In this document: in pieces, positions 16,478 through 24,176 of the stretch
Layout of the letters: every line of letters starts with the position of its first letter
How positions within the stretch are numbered: the first letter of the stretch is position 1
From: Actinomycetota bacterium
GTDB lineage: Bacteria; Actinomycetota; Aquicultoria; SURF-47
Assembly: GCA_003599235.1 (NCBI GenBank)
Contig: QZJE01000016.1
Span: forward strand, 1-37,427
Length of the DNA: 37,427 bases
Direction of reading: 5' to 3'
Notes under the pieces: model-generated
What the model was told of the DNA's origin: nothing
Databases searched by the model: none
The model's input: the letters and a program-made list of their open reading frames with translations, nothing else
Made by a program: the position numbers and the translations under genes

Positions 16478-17290
16478 GTGAAAAGGTTTTTAGCGTTAAT
16501 TGTAATTGTTGCCGTACTGCTGTGTTTACCAGCTAATGTGTTAGCTCAGCGGACGATGATATTAGCATCAACAACAAGCTTGCAAGATTCTGGATTACTA
16601 GACTACTTAATTCCTCAGTTTCAAAAGAAGTACCGTATAACAGTTAAAACGATAGCGGTAGGTTCGGGTAAAGCCTTAAAAATGGGAGAGAATGGCGATG
16701 CTGATGCTGTCTTTGTTCATTCTCCTAAAAAAGAAGGCAGGTTCATGTCCAAGGGATATGGAGCCAACCGCATAACTTTTATGCATAATTATTTTGTTAT
16801 CTCAGGCCCTAAAAATGATCCTGCTAAAATCAAGAAAGTTAAACTGGCTAAAACAGCTTTTAGGCGAATCGCCAGAAAAAGAAGTATTTTTGTTTCTAGG
16901 GGCGATCAATCGGGAACCCATATGAAAGAGCTTGAAATATGGTCTAAGGCACGAATTAAAGCCGGCGGTAGATTCTATATTCAATCAGGACTTGGCATGG
17001 GGGCTACTTTAATGCTTGCTAACCAGAAAAACGGATATACTTTATGCGATGAGTCTACTTATTTAGCATTTAGAAAAAGAGTCAAGTTAAAAATACTGTT
17101 TAGTAATTCTAAAGATTTAATGAACAAATATAGTATTATCATAGTTAATCCAAGGAACTCTAAAGCGGTACAATATGATTTAGCTAAAAAGTTTAGCAAT
17201 TGGATAACTTCTAAGGCTACAAAAAAGAAGATAGCTAGATTCGGCAAGAAGAAGTACGGAAAGGCTTTGTTTAAAATAGATAAATTCTAA
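16478..17290 (+). CDS. tupA: Tungstate-binding protein TupA of the tungstate ABC transporter
   Basis: Extracytoplasmic solute-binding protein of 270 residues. A signal peptide (hydrophobic 4-18) is probably cut after VLA at 23; no lipobox cysteine is present, so it should be soluble in a periplasm. The mature protein starts with the TupA hallmark STTSLQDSGLLD, followed by AVGSGKALKMGENGDADAVFVHSP and the GDQSGTH block, which form the oxyanion site. The start is GTG at 16478, placed by AGGGGG at 16468-16473; the nearby ATG at 16474 is out of frame. Tungstate rather than molybdate is inferred from the TupA family match. Confidence 0.93.
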   Translation: MKRFLALIVIVAVLLCLPANVLAQRTMILASTTSLQDSGLLDYLIPQFQKKYRITVKTIAVGSGKALKMGENGDADAVFVHSPKKEGRFMSKGYGANRITFMHNYFVISGPKNDPAKIKKVKLAKTAFRRIARKRSIFVSRGDQSGTHMKELEIWSKARIKAGGRFYIQSGLGMGATLMLANQKNGYTLCDESTYLAFRKRVKLKILFSNSKDLMNKYSIIIVNPRNSKAVQYDLAKKFSNWITSKATKKKIARFGKKKYGKALFKIDKF

Positions 17291-17315
17291 CAAGATTAAA
17301 TATTTGTGAGGTATA

Positions 17316-18029
17316 TTGGAAGTATTATTTACTGGTTTAAAGCAATCTATCTCACTTTTTAAATCAGATCCTGATTTATGGCAAATTGTTTTTGCTACGT
17401 TAACTATTACTGGGACAGCAACCCTGCTGTCCCTTTTGCTTGGGATGCCGGCGGGGATTTTCCTCGGATTAGTAGATTTTAAAGGCAAAAAGGCAATCTT
17501 ATCCGTTGTAAATACCGGAATGGGTCTTCCACCAGTGGTGGTAGGTTTAGTGGTAAGCCTATTATTATGGCGAAGCGGCATCTTGGGGTTTTTAAATATC
17601 ATGTACACACCGTTAGCCATAGTTATTGCCGAGTTTATAATTGCATGTCCTATAGTGGTAGGCCTTACTTTTGCAGCCATTCAAAACCTTGATCCTTCCT
17701 TAAGAGAACAAGTGCTTAGCTTGGGAGCAAGCCGTTACCAATTTGTAAGAACCGTTATCAAGGAGGCTAGAATCCCCACTCTAGCAGCTATTATTGCTGG
17801 ATACGGCTCTATTATTTCTGAGGTAGGAGCAACTATCATGGTAGGCGGCAATATTAAAGGGCAAACTAGAGTTTTAACCACAGCTATTTTGCTTGAAACC
17901 CAAGCCGGTAATTTTGAGAAAGCCATTGCGTTAAGCACTATTTTATTGGTATTAGCCATTAGTCTTAACGTTGCTTTTACCAAAGTCCAGCAAAAAGGAG
18001 CCAGAAATTGGCAAAAGGTTTATCGTTAG
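17316..18029 (+). CDS. tupB: Tungstate ABC transporter permease TupB
   Basis: A 237-residue membrane protein with about five to six transmembrane segments. The cytoplasmic EAA loop that docks on the ATPase lies near 131-165 (REQVLSLGASRYQFVRTVI...). The start is TTG at 17316 with GTGAGG upstream; no better start fits the family N-terminus. It follows tupA by 25 nt and its 3' end overlaps tupC by 22 nt. Confidence 0.93.
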   Translation: MEVLFTGLKQSISLFKSDPDLWQIVFATLTITGTATLLSLLLGMPAGIFLGLVDFKGKKAILSVVNTGMGLPPVVVGLVVSLLLWRSGILGFLNIMYTPLAIVIAEFIIACPIVVGLTFAAIQNLDPSLREQVLSLGASRYQFVRTVIKEARIPTLAAIIAGYGSIISEVGATIMVGGNIKGQTRVLTTAILLETQAGNFEKAIALSTILLVLAISLNVAFTKVQQKGARNWQKVYR

Positions 18030-19102
18030 CAGTTACTAATCTGAAATATATTGTAGGCAAAAAAAGCATTTTGGATATTGATAAGCTTTCTGTTAATAGT
18101 GGTGAAATTGTTGCCGTTATGGGCGCTAATGGTGCAGGCAAAACTTCTCTTTTTAGAATATTAGGATTAATCCAGAAACCTTCTGCCGGAGACATATTCA
18201 TAGGCGGAAAGCTAATAAATAATACCAAAAAAGCTTTTGAAGCACGCCAAGAAATAACTATGCTTTTTCAAGCCCCAGTACTTCTAAACAGCTATTCTGT
18301 ATATGACAATGTGGCCTATCCTTTAAAAATCAGGGGATATAATAAGGATAGGATTATGGAAATCATCTGGCCTTTACTTGAGCATTTTAGGATAGATAAT
18401 TTAGCTAAAGAGAAAGCGTGGTCAGTATCCGGCGGTGAGGCAAGGAGAATAACATTAGCTAGAGCCCTGAGTTTTGAGCCCAAAATACTACTGCTTGATG
18501 AGCCCTTTACTTTTATAGACGAGTGGGATAAGAGGCAAATCACCAAGAGTTTTTTTAGTTTAGCCAGGAAAAAAGAAGTTACTGTATTATTTGTGACTCA
18601 CCAAAAAGAGGAAGCCATATCCATGGCTGACCGTCTGTTGTTTATTAATAGAGGTAAAATAATTCAACAAGACAGCCCGCATATGGTTATCAATAAACCA
18701 AAAACTGAGTTTATCGCTAACTTCCTAGACTCTATAGCTCTACTTGAGGGTAAGACAATTAAATCAGATAATGGCTTAACGAAGATAAGTGTAAATGGTT
18801 GCTTTTTATATTCAACTGATAAACAAAATGATAACACAGAGGTATCGATGATGCTTAAGCCTCAAGATGTAATATTAGGCAAACAGGCTCTTAAATCTAG
18901 CGCTAGGAACAGTGTAAAAGGCAAAGTAGTAAAAATTACAGACAAATCGTCATATGTAGAGGTTAATCTGGATTGTGGTTTTAACTTAGCTGCTCATATA
19001 TCGAGAGCTGCTTTAGAAGAACTATGTATTAAGGAAGGAGAAGATATTGTAGCCGGTTTTAAGGCCGGAGCAGTCCATCTTATACCAAAAGGCAATGATT
19101 AA
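18008..19102 (+). CDS. tupC: Tungstate ABC transporter ATP-binding protein TupC with TOBE domain
   Basis: A 364-residue ATPase that powers tungstate import. Walker A is GANGAGKT (39-46), the Q-loop is LFQAP (87-91), the signature is SGGEARR (141-147), Walker B is ILLLDEP (160-166) and the switch histidine is H198. Residues about 295-360 form a TOBE-like oxyanion-binding domain, so it is longer than the usual ~240-residue TupC and could be feedback-inhibited by bound tungstate as known for ModC-type ATPases. The TTG start at 18008 is set by AAGGAG at 17996-18001. Confidence 0.9.
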   Translation: MAKGLSLAVTNLKYIVGKKSILDIDKLSVNSGEIVAVMGANGAGKTSLFRILGLIQKPSAGDIFIGGKLINNTKKAFEARQEITMLFQAPVLLNSYSVYDNVAYPLKIRGYNKDRIMEIIWPLLEHFRIDNLAKEKAWSVSGGEARRITLARALSFEPKILLLDEPFTFIDEWDKRQITKSFFSLARKKEVTVLFVTHQKEEAISMADRLLFINRGKIIQQDSPHMVINKPKTEFIANFLDSIALLEGKTIKSDNGLTKISVNGCFLYSTDKQNDNTEVSMMLKPQDVILGKQALKSSARNSVKGKVVKITDKSSYVEVNLDCGFNLAAHISRAALEELCIKEGEDIVAGFKAGAVHLIPKGND

Positions 19103-20321
19103 TCCTAAAGAGGCTTTAAAAATAGTTTTAGATAATGCTTTAAGACCTAAAGCGGTAGAGGTTCGCATTGGCGAAAGCTTAGGGTTAATTAGTGCTGAAA
19201 ACGTTAAATCAGAGATTAACGTGCCTGCGTTTAATAATTCTGCTATGGATGGATTTGCCGTACTGGCTTCTGACTTAGCTAAGACACCCAAAGAACTTCA
19301 GGTAGTCGACGAAGTGCCTGCTGGAAAAACATCTGACAAAAAACTGGATTATGGCCAATCCATAAAGATAATGACAGGAGCGCCTATTCCAAAAGGGGCT
19401 AACTGTGTTGTTCCGGTTGAAGATACCTCTGTAGGGTCGGGTTTAAAACCCTCCCCTACAACGATAACAATCAATAAGACATACCCAAAGGGAGCTAATA
19501 TCCGGTTAGCCGGTGAAGACATCTCTATCGGCGACGCAGTAATAGTTCAAGGCACCAAGATTTCTCCTGTTCATATCGGCTTGCTGGCATCTCTGGGGTT
19601 AGCTGATATAAAAATATATCAACCTCCCACTGTTGCCATTCTTAGTACCGGCAGTGAATTAACTGATTTAGATACAGTTTCAGCACCTGGCCAAATCAAC
19701 GATTCTAACAGTTGGACGTTGGCTTCTTTGGTCGCACAGCTTGGTGCCTATCCAGAGCGGATAGGAATTGCTAAGGATGATTTTGAGGAAACTAAGGCTA
19801 TGATTGAACTGGGGCTAAAATCAGACATCCTGATTACTAGCGGCGGGGTTTCTGTCGGTGAATATGATTTTGTTAAAGATGTCCTCAAAGACTTAGGAGC
19901 GACTCAGTTATTTTGGTCGGTTGCCCAAAAACCAGGTAAACCACTTGCATATTGGATGGTGGGAGGCAAGCCTGTTTTTGGATTACCGGGTAATCCGGTA
20001 GCCGTAATGATGTGTTTTGAGCTTTACGTAAGACCTCTAATCTTAAAAACTATGGGATTTAAGCAGTTACAAAGACCTTTAGTTAAAGCCAAACTAGCCA
20101 AAGATATCAAAAAGAAAACAGGCCGCTATAACTACATCAGAGTGAGTTTGAAGATAAAAGAAGGGCAAGTGCATGCTATCCCAACAGGGCCTCAAGGCTC
20201 GGGTATCTTAAGCTCGATGGTAGCTGACGGGCTGGTAGTAGCTAATAAAGACGTTGGAAAGTTACCTGCTGGCCAAACAGTAGAAGTGATGCTTCTTAAG
20301 CCCTGGGAGGAGATTTGTTAA
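19095..20321 (+). CDS. moeA: Molybdopterin molybdotransferase MoeA
   Basis: Inserts molybdate or tungstate into adenylylated molybdopterin. The 408 residues include the NNSAMDGFAV, KIMTGAPIPKGANCVVPVEDT, STGSELTD, TSGGVSVGEYDFVK and FGLPGNPVAVMMCFE blocks and a C-terminal domain IV. The start ATG overlaps tupC by 8 nt, which ties metal uptake to metal insertion; tungsten is therefore the likely metal. Residues 113-122 (VGSGLKPSPT) are encoded by a GC-rich palindrome that interrupts the VEDT...NKTYPKGANIR hairpin region and is not a normal MoeA segment. Confidence 0.95.
   Translation: MINPKEALKIVLDNALRPKAVEVRIGESLGLISAENVKSEINVPAFNNSAMDGFAVLASDLAKTPKELQVVDEVPAGKTSDKKLDYGQSIKIMTGAPIPKGANCVVPVEDTSVGSGLKPSPTTITINKTYPKGANIRLAGEDISIGDAVIVQGTKISPVHIGLLASLGLADIKIYQPPTVAILSTGSELTDLDTVSAPGQINDSNSWTLASLVAQLGAYPERIGIAKDDFEETKAMIELGLKSDILITSGGVSVGEYDFVKDVLKDLGATQLFWSVAQKPGKPLAYWMVGGKPVFGLPGNPVAVMMCFELYVRPLILKTMGFKQLQRPLVKAKLAKDIKKKTGRYNYIRVSLKIKEGQVHAIPTGPQGSGILSSMVADGLVVANKDVGKLPAGQTVEVMLLKPWEEIC
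19431..19459 (+). repeat. Palindromic element inside moeA
   Basis: A 29-nt near-palindrome: arms GTAGGGTCGGGTTT and AAACCCTCCCCTAC around a central A, with 12 of 14 positions pairing. It is read in frame as VGSGLKPSPT. Similar GTAGGG...CCCTAC palindromes are dispersed in many environmental genomes, as I recall. Confidence 0.75.
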
Positions 20322-21250
20322 TAGATACATATGGCCGCAAAATAAATTACCTTCGCCTTTCCGTTACTGACCGATGCAATTTCCGCTGCTTTTATTGTCT
20401 GTCACAGAAAGATTTTGTTTTAAAAAGACATGATGCAATCCTCTCTTATGAGCAAATACTGAAGGTAGCTAAAATAATGTCAGGTCTTGGTGTAAAATAT
20501 ATCAAAATAACCGGCGGCGAACCGCTGCTAAGAAAAGGAATTTGTGAGTTTGTCTCAAAATTAACAGCTCTGCCGTTTAAAGACGTTTCTCTTACCACTA
20601 ACGGCTTCTATTTAGAAGAAAAGGCTGATGGATTAAAAGAGGCCGGTCTAAAACGTATTAACATCAGTATCGATAGCTTAGATAAGAATGGTTTTGTTAA
20701 AATAACCGGCTTTGATGGATTAAGTCAGGTTTTAAGGGGGATAAAAAAAGCTAAAGAAGCAGGTTTTAATCCCATCAAAATTAATGCTGTTGCTTTGAAG
20801 GGTAATAAAAATCAGTTGTCTGACTTCCTTGATTTTGCATCTGAGCTATCTATTCAAATGCGTTTTATTGAATCAATGGCAGCAGATAAAAGCTATTTTT
20901 TATCTAATCAAGAATTGATTGATATGCTGGGGAACCGACTAACTTTAATGGAGGAGAGCGGTTTAGGACCTGCAAGTTATTATTGTCTGGATAGCAATGG
21001 CATCAAAGTAGGCTTTATCTCGCCCTACAGCAAGAAATTTTGTTCATCATGTAACCGCCTTCGCCTAACTGCTGACGGCTATCTAAAACCATGTTTATTT
21101 AGTGATAATAAGTTAAACATTAAGCAACTTTTGGATAACGGCTCAACTGATAAGGAAATAGAAGATGTTATTATAGAGGCGGTAGCCAGTAAGCCAAAAG
21201 ACCATGATTTTAAAGTGCTAACTGATAACATGAACTGTATTGGAGGATGA
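20315..21250 (+). CDS. moaA: GTP 3',8-cyclase MoaA
   Basis: Radical SAM enzyme for the first step of molybdopterin synthesis, converting GTP to 3',8-cyclo-7,8-dihydroGTP. The SAM cluster cysteines are C21, C25 and C28. The second cluster, which binds substrate, uses C243, C246 and C260. The C-terminus ends in the conserved Gly-Gly needed for activity. The TTG start at 20315 overlaps the moeA stop region and is preceded by GGGAGGAG. At 311 residues it is a little short but complete. Confidence 0.96.
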   Translation: MLIDTYGRKINYLRLSVTDRCNFRCFYCLSQKDFVLKRHDAILSYEQILKVAKIMSGLGVKYIKITGGEPLLRKGICEFVSKLTALPFKDVSLTTNGFYLEEKADGLKEAGLKRINISIDSLDKNGFVKITGFDGLSQVLRGIKKAKEAGFNPIKINAVALKGNKNQLSDFLDFASELSIQMRFIESMAADKSYFLSNQELIDMLGNRLTLMEESGLGPASYYCLDSNGIKVGFISPYSKKFCSSCNRLRLTADGYLKPCLFSDNKLNIKQLLDNGSTDKEIEDVIIEAVASKPKDHDFKVLTDNMNCIGG

Positions 21251-21254
21251 ACTA

Positions 21255-21275
21255 GAGGCGAGAGGGTAGAGTCGA
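21255..21275 (+). repeat. Heptamer tandem tract between moaA and moaC, 3 units
   Basis: Units GAGGCGA, GAGGGTA, GAGTCGA in 7-nt register starting 5 nt after the moaA stop. A fourth degenerate unit (GACCTAA) may follow. The moaC ribosome binding site (GGAGG, 21303-21307) lies further downstream. Confidence 0.6.
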
Positions 21276-21311
21276 GACCTAATTGGTTAAAACCGTGCAT
21301 TTGGAGGCAGA

Positions 21312-21845
21312 ATGTTGTCACATATAAATGACAAAGGACAGGCTAAGATGGTAGATATATCAGAGAAAAAACCAACGGTTAGGGTAGCAGTTGCTAAAGG
21401 CACTGTATCGATGAAGCCAGAAACACTACAGTTGATTAAGGAAAACGGCTTATCTAAAGGAGATGTTCTAGCGGTAGCAAAAACAGCCGGAATCATGGCG
21501 GCTAAAAAAACCGCTGAGCTAATACCCATGTGTCATCCCATTGCCTTAACTAATGTGAAGATTGATTTTACATATGGGTCAACGGTCAAGGGGCAAGGGG
21601 CAACGGAAGAGTTGTCATTGCGAGGAGCGAAGCGACGTGGCAATCTCAGTCATATTGAAATTACTTCTACTGCCAAAACTACCGATAAAACCGGAGTAGA
21701 AATGGAAGCTCTCACAGCAGCAACAGTTGCTGGACTAACTATCTACGATATGGCTAAATCAGCTGATAAGAGTATGGAGATAGGCCCTATTTATCTACAA
21801 TCAAAGAGCGGGGGAAGGTCAGGTCAATGGTCAAAGGTCAAATAG
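21312..21845 (+). CDS. moaC: Cyclic pyranopterin monophosphate synthase MoaC, with repeat-derived insertion
   Basis: Converts the MoaA product to cyclic pyranopterin monophosphate. The 177 residues contain the catalytic MCHPI block and the DKTGVEMEALTA block with the expected Asp-Lys pair. Normal MoaC has about 150-160 residues; the extra ~24 lie between KIDFTY and IEITSTAK and come from a heptamer tract plus a palindromic element (21577-21647). All active-site motifs flank it intact, so the enzyme is probably functional. The last residues (RSGQWSKVK) are also from a heptamer tract. The start is ATG at 21312 with GGAGG 4 nt upstream. Confidence 0.93.
   Translation: MLSHINDKGQAKMVDISEKKPTVRVAVAKGTVSMKPETLQLIKENGLSKGDVLAVAKTAGIMAAKKTAELIPMCHPIALTNVKIDFTYGSTVKGQGATEELSLRGAKRRGNLSHIEITSTAKTTDKTGVEMEALTAATVAGLTIYDMAKSADKSMEIGPIYLQSKSGGRSGQWSKVK
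21577..21647 (+). repeat. Composite repeat inside moaC: heptamer tract plus palindromic element
   Basis: 21577-21604 is four in-register heptamers (GGTCAAC, GGTCAAG, GGGCAAG, GGGCAAC). 21614-21647 is a GC-rich element beginning GTCATTGCGAG and ending ACGTGGCAATCTC, with ATTGC/GCAAT inverted ends, read as SLRGAKRRGNLS. An inverted relative lies in the radical SAM gene at 13856-13885. Both parts are translated in frame. Confidence 0.8.
21822..21842 (+). repeat. Heptamer tandem tract at the moaC/MOSC junction, 3 units
   Basis: Units GGTCAAT, GGTCAAA, GGTCAAA, preceded by a partial GGTCA at 21817-21821 and followed directly by the moaC stop TAG. The MOSC start ATG (21827) lies inside the first unit. 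The same unit GGTCAAA is found after folC, 18 kb away. Confidence 0.75.
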
Positions 21846-22276
21846 TTTCAATCAATGTTAGTCCTAAAAAAGGTACTAAAAAAACTCCTGTTAGCGAGGC
21901 TAAAATTACCTCTCTAGGAATAGAGGAAGATGGTCATAGGGGGGATTGGCATAGGCAGGTTAGTTTGTTAGCCGAGGAAAGCATTATGAAAATGCAGGGC
22001 AAAGGCTTAAATGTTAAGGCCGGAGACTTTGCAGAAAATATCACTACACAAGGAATTGATTTATTAAAATTACCTATAGGAACCAGGATAAGGGTTGGAG
22101 AAAGTCTGCTGGAGGTAACTCAAATCGGCAAAGAGTGTGACAAACCTTGTGCTATTTATTACCAAGCCGGAGATTGCATAATGCCTAAAGAAGGCATCTT
22201 TGCTAAAGTTATTAAAGAGGGAAATGTGAGGGTTGGCGATGAAATACAAAGCAGCTGTATTAACTGTCAGCGATAA
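21827..22276 (+). CDS. MOSC domain-containing protein
   Basis: A 149-residue single MOSC domain, the fold named after the C-terminal domain of Moco sulfurase. Conserved features are GIEEDGHRGDWHRQVSLL, GDFAENITTQG, and the cysteine-bearing GKECDKPC near 110. Stand-alone MOSC proteins are often encoded in moa operons and are thought to handle molybdopterin or sulfur, but their reaction is not settled. The start overlaps moaC by 19 nt, within a heptamer tract. The end overlaps mogA by 38 nt. Confidence 0.9.
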   Translation: MVKGQIVSINVSPKKGTKKTPVSEAKITSLGIEEDGHRGDWHRQVSLLAEESIMKMQGKGLNVKAGDFAENITTQGIDLLKLPIGTRIRVGESLLEVTQIGKECDKPCAIYYQAGDCIMPKEGIFAKVIKEGNVRVGDEIQSSCINCQR

Positions 22277-22715
22277 AGCTTCAATTGGTGAGCGGGAAGA
22301 TAAAAGCGGCCCTGCCATAAAAGAAATCCTTGAGCAGAAAGACTTTGAAGTTGTTTTCTATAAAGTAGTGCCAGACGAAGTAGAAGAAATCAAAAGTAAG
22401 CTAAAGCTATGGGCTGAAGAGGTAGACCTAGTTCTTACAACCGGCGGAACAGGCTTAAGTAAGCGTGACGTAACTCCGGAAGCCACCTTAGCTGTTATCG
22501 AGCGCTACATCCCCGGATTCAGCGATGCAATACGGCAAAAAAGCTTGGATATTACTCCACATTCAATGCTTTCCAGAGCCGTAAGCGGCACTTTAGGTAA
22601 GACTCTTATTATCAATCTTCCCGGCAGCCAAAAAGCGGTTAAACAATCCCTGGATATCGTCATGCCCGCCGTTCCTCACGCTATTGATATATTGAATGGA
22701 AAGACAGAGCATTAA
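22239..22715 (+). CDS. Molybdopterin adenylyltransferase-type protein MogA/MoaB
   Basis: Adenylylates molybdopterin before metal insertion by MoeA. The family blocks TVSDKASIGEREDKSGP, TTGGTGLSKRDVTPEAT and NLPGSQKAVKQSLD are present. I place the start at ATG 22239 (158 residues) with GAGGG at about 22227-22231. A TTG at 22233 in the same frame would sit directly on that ribosome binding site. It ends the tungsten/molybdopterin operon. moaD, moaE and a sulfur carrier activator are not in the window. Confidence 0.93.
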   Translation: MKYKAAVLTVSDKASIGEREDKSGPAIKEILEQKDFEVVFYKVVPDEVEEIKSKLKLWAEEVDLVLTTGGTGLSKRDVTPEATLAVIERYIPGFSDAIRQKSLDITPHSMLSRAVSGTLGKTLIINLPGSQKAVKQSLDIVMPAVPHAIDILNGKTEH

Positions 22716-22763
22716 AGTGATAAAATAATATTAATATTGCAATGGCAGCAAAGGATATGGCAA

Positions 22764-23474
22764 TTGGCTCAAGCTTTAATTAAAGCAGATAATATTACTA
22801 AGAAGTTTGGACGCCGCATAGTTCTAAACAATGTTAATTTTGAAATAGAAAAAGGCGACTGCTTGACAATCTTCGGCCCGAACGGGGTCGGCAAAACCAC
22901 CCTAATCAGGATTCTTTCTACTATGATGTCTCCAACTAAGGGAGACGTGATTGTAGAAGGCCAAAAAGCAGCCATGGACCCTATTAAGGTGCGCCGCCAA
23001 ATAGGGGTCATTTCCCACAATCCTTTTTTATATGCCGAGCTTACAGCTTATGAAAACCTGCGCTTCTACGGGAAGCTTTACCAGGTAAGTGACATTGATA
23101 ACCGCATCGATGAATTACTAGAACTAGTAGAGCTATCCGAGCGCAAACATGATGTAGTAGGCACCTTCTCTAAGGGCATGATGCAACGGATTTCCATTGC
23201 CCGGGCTCTATTACATAAACCGACGATTCTCTTTTTAGATGAACCTCACAGCGGCCTAGATCCTCATGCGGCTGAAATTCTAGACAATACTGTTAAGCAG
23301 TTGCGTAAGGACAATACCACATTAATTATGGCTACCCACAATCTAGACAAAGGCTTGCAGTTAGCCAGCCGGGTTATCATTTTAAGCCCCAAAGGCATTG
23401 TATTAAATGAGCGAGCAAATAATATAGACGCTTCAAAAATAAGACAAGTTTACCTGGATAGTTTGAGGAATTGA
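22764..23474 (+). CDS. ccmA: Heme exporter ATP-binding protein CcmA
   Basis: ABC ATPase of the CcmABCD heme-handling complex of cytochrome c maturation. Walker A is GPNGVGKTT, the signature is FSKGMMQR (a variant of LSGGQ), Walker B is ILFLDEPHSGLD and the switch histidine is in ATHN. I place the start at TTG 22764 because AAAGGA at 22749-22754 precedes it by 9 nt. An in-frame TTG at 22737 would add nine residues without a ribosome binding site. The stop overlaps the ccmB ATG (TGATG). It could be another small-molecule ABC ATPase, but ccmB and ccmC follow directly. Confidence 0.9.
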   Translation: MAQALIKADNITKKFGRRIVLNNVNFEIEKGDCLTIFGPNGVGKTTLIRILSTMMSPTKGDVIVEGQKAAMDPIKVRRQIGVISHNPFLYAELTAYENLRFYGKLYQVSDIDNRIDELLELVELSERKHDVVGTFSKGMMQRISIARALLHKPTILFLDEPHSGLDPHAAEILDNTVKQLRKDNTTLIMATHNLDKGLQLASRVIILSPKGIVLNERANNIDASKIRQVYLDSLRN

Positions 23475-24175
23475 TGCGTTTTTCAAAGCAGATATATGCA
23501 TTAGTTGAAAAAGATATTATCGCCGAACTAAGGTCTAAAGAGATACTTAATGCCATGGTGATTTTTGTTATAATCACCTTTGTTATTTTATCTTTCGGCC
23601 TCTCTGATATCCTAAAAGCTAACTTAAAGGTTGATTTAGAAGCTGTGCTTCTAGCAGGTATCTTGTGGCTGGCTTTTGCTTTTGCCGCCGTTTTAGGGCT
23701 AAACAGAAGCTTTGTCCACGAAAAAGACGAAGGTTGTATGGACGGACTGCTTTTAGCGCCACTGGACCGCTCACTTATCTTTTTTGCCAAGTTTATTAGC
23801 AACCTCATATTTTTGCTTACCGTGCAGTTCATTTCCATCTTTGTTTTTGCTGTCTTTTTTTTAAAGGACGGTTTTTATCAAAAGTTTTGGATATTAATTG
23901 CAGCCATTATTTTAGGTGATTTAGGAATCTCAGCTGTTGGCACTCTTTTAAGTGCTATCGCTGTAAACGGAAAAGCTAGGGATTTGCTTTTACCAATATT
24001 GTTTTTTCCTATGATAATCCCGGTTTATCTAAGTTTGATACCGCTTACTAAATATGCTTTTCTAAGCACTGCCAAATTAGCTGATGTTAGTGGTCTAATG
24101 CAGTTTTTAGCTGTTTATGATATTGTTTTTTTAGTTGTTCCGTTCATAGTTTTCGACTTCATAGTGGAGGATTAG
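23474..24175 (+). CDS. ccmB: Heme exporter membrane protein CcmB
   Basis: Membrane partner of CcmA. The 233 residues form six hydrophobic segments. The FVHEKDEGCMDGLLLAPLDR stretch after the second segment is the typical CcmB cytoplasmic loop. ATG at 23474 is preferred over the adjoining TTG at 23471, since GAGGA lies 4-5 nt upstream. It ends 1 nt before ccmC. Confidence 0.92.
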   Translation: MRFSKQIYALVEKDIIAELRSKEILNAMVIFVIITFVILSFGLSDILKANLKVDLEAVLLAGILWLAFAFAAVLGLNRSFVHEKDEGCMDGLLLAPLDRSLIFFAKFISNLIFLLTVQFISIFVFAVFFLKDGFYQKFWILIAAIILGDLGISAVGTLLSAIAVNGKARDLLLPILFFPMIIPVYLSLIPLTKYAFLSTAKLADVSGLMQFLAVYDIVFLVVPFIVFDFIVED

Positions 24176-24176
24176 C

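Noticed and set aside
21312..21845. moaC as a pseudogene because of the repeat insertion
   Set aside because: The frame is continuous and both catalytic blocks are intact, so an expressed enzyme with an extra loop is more likely.
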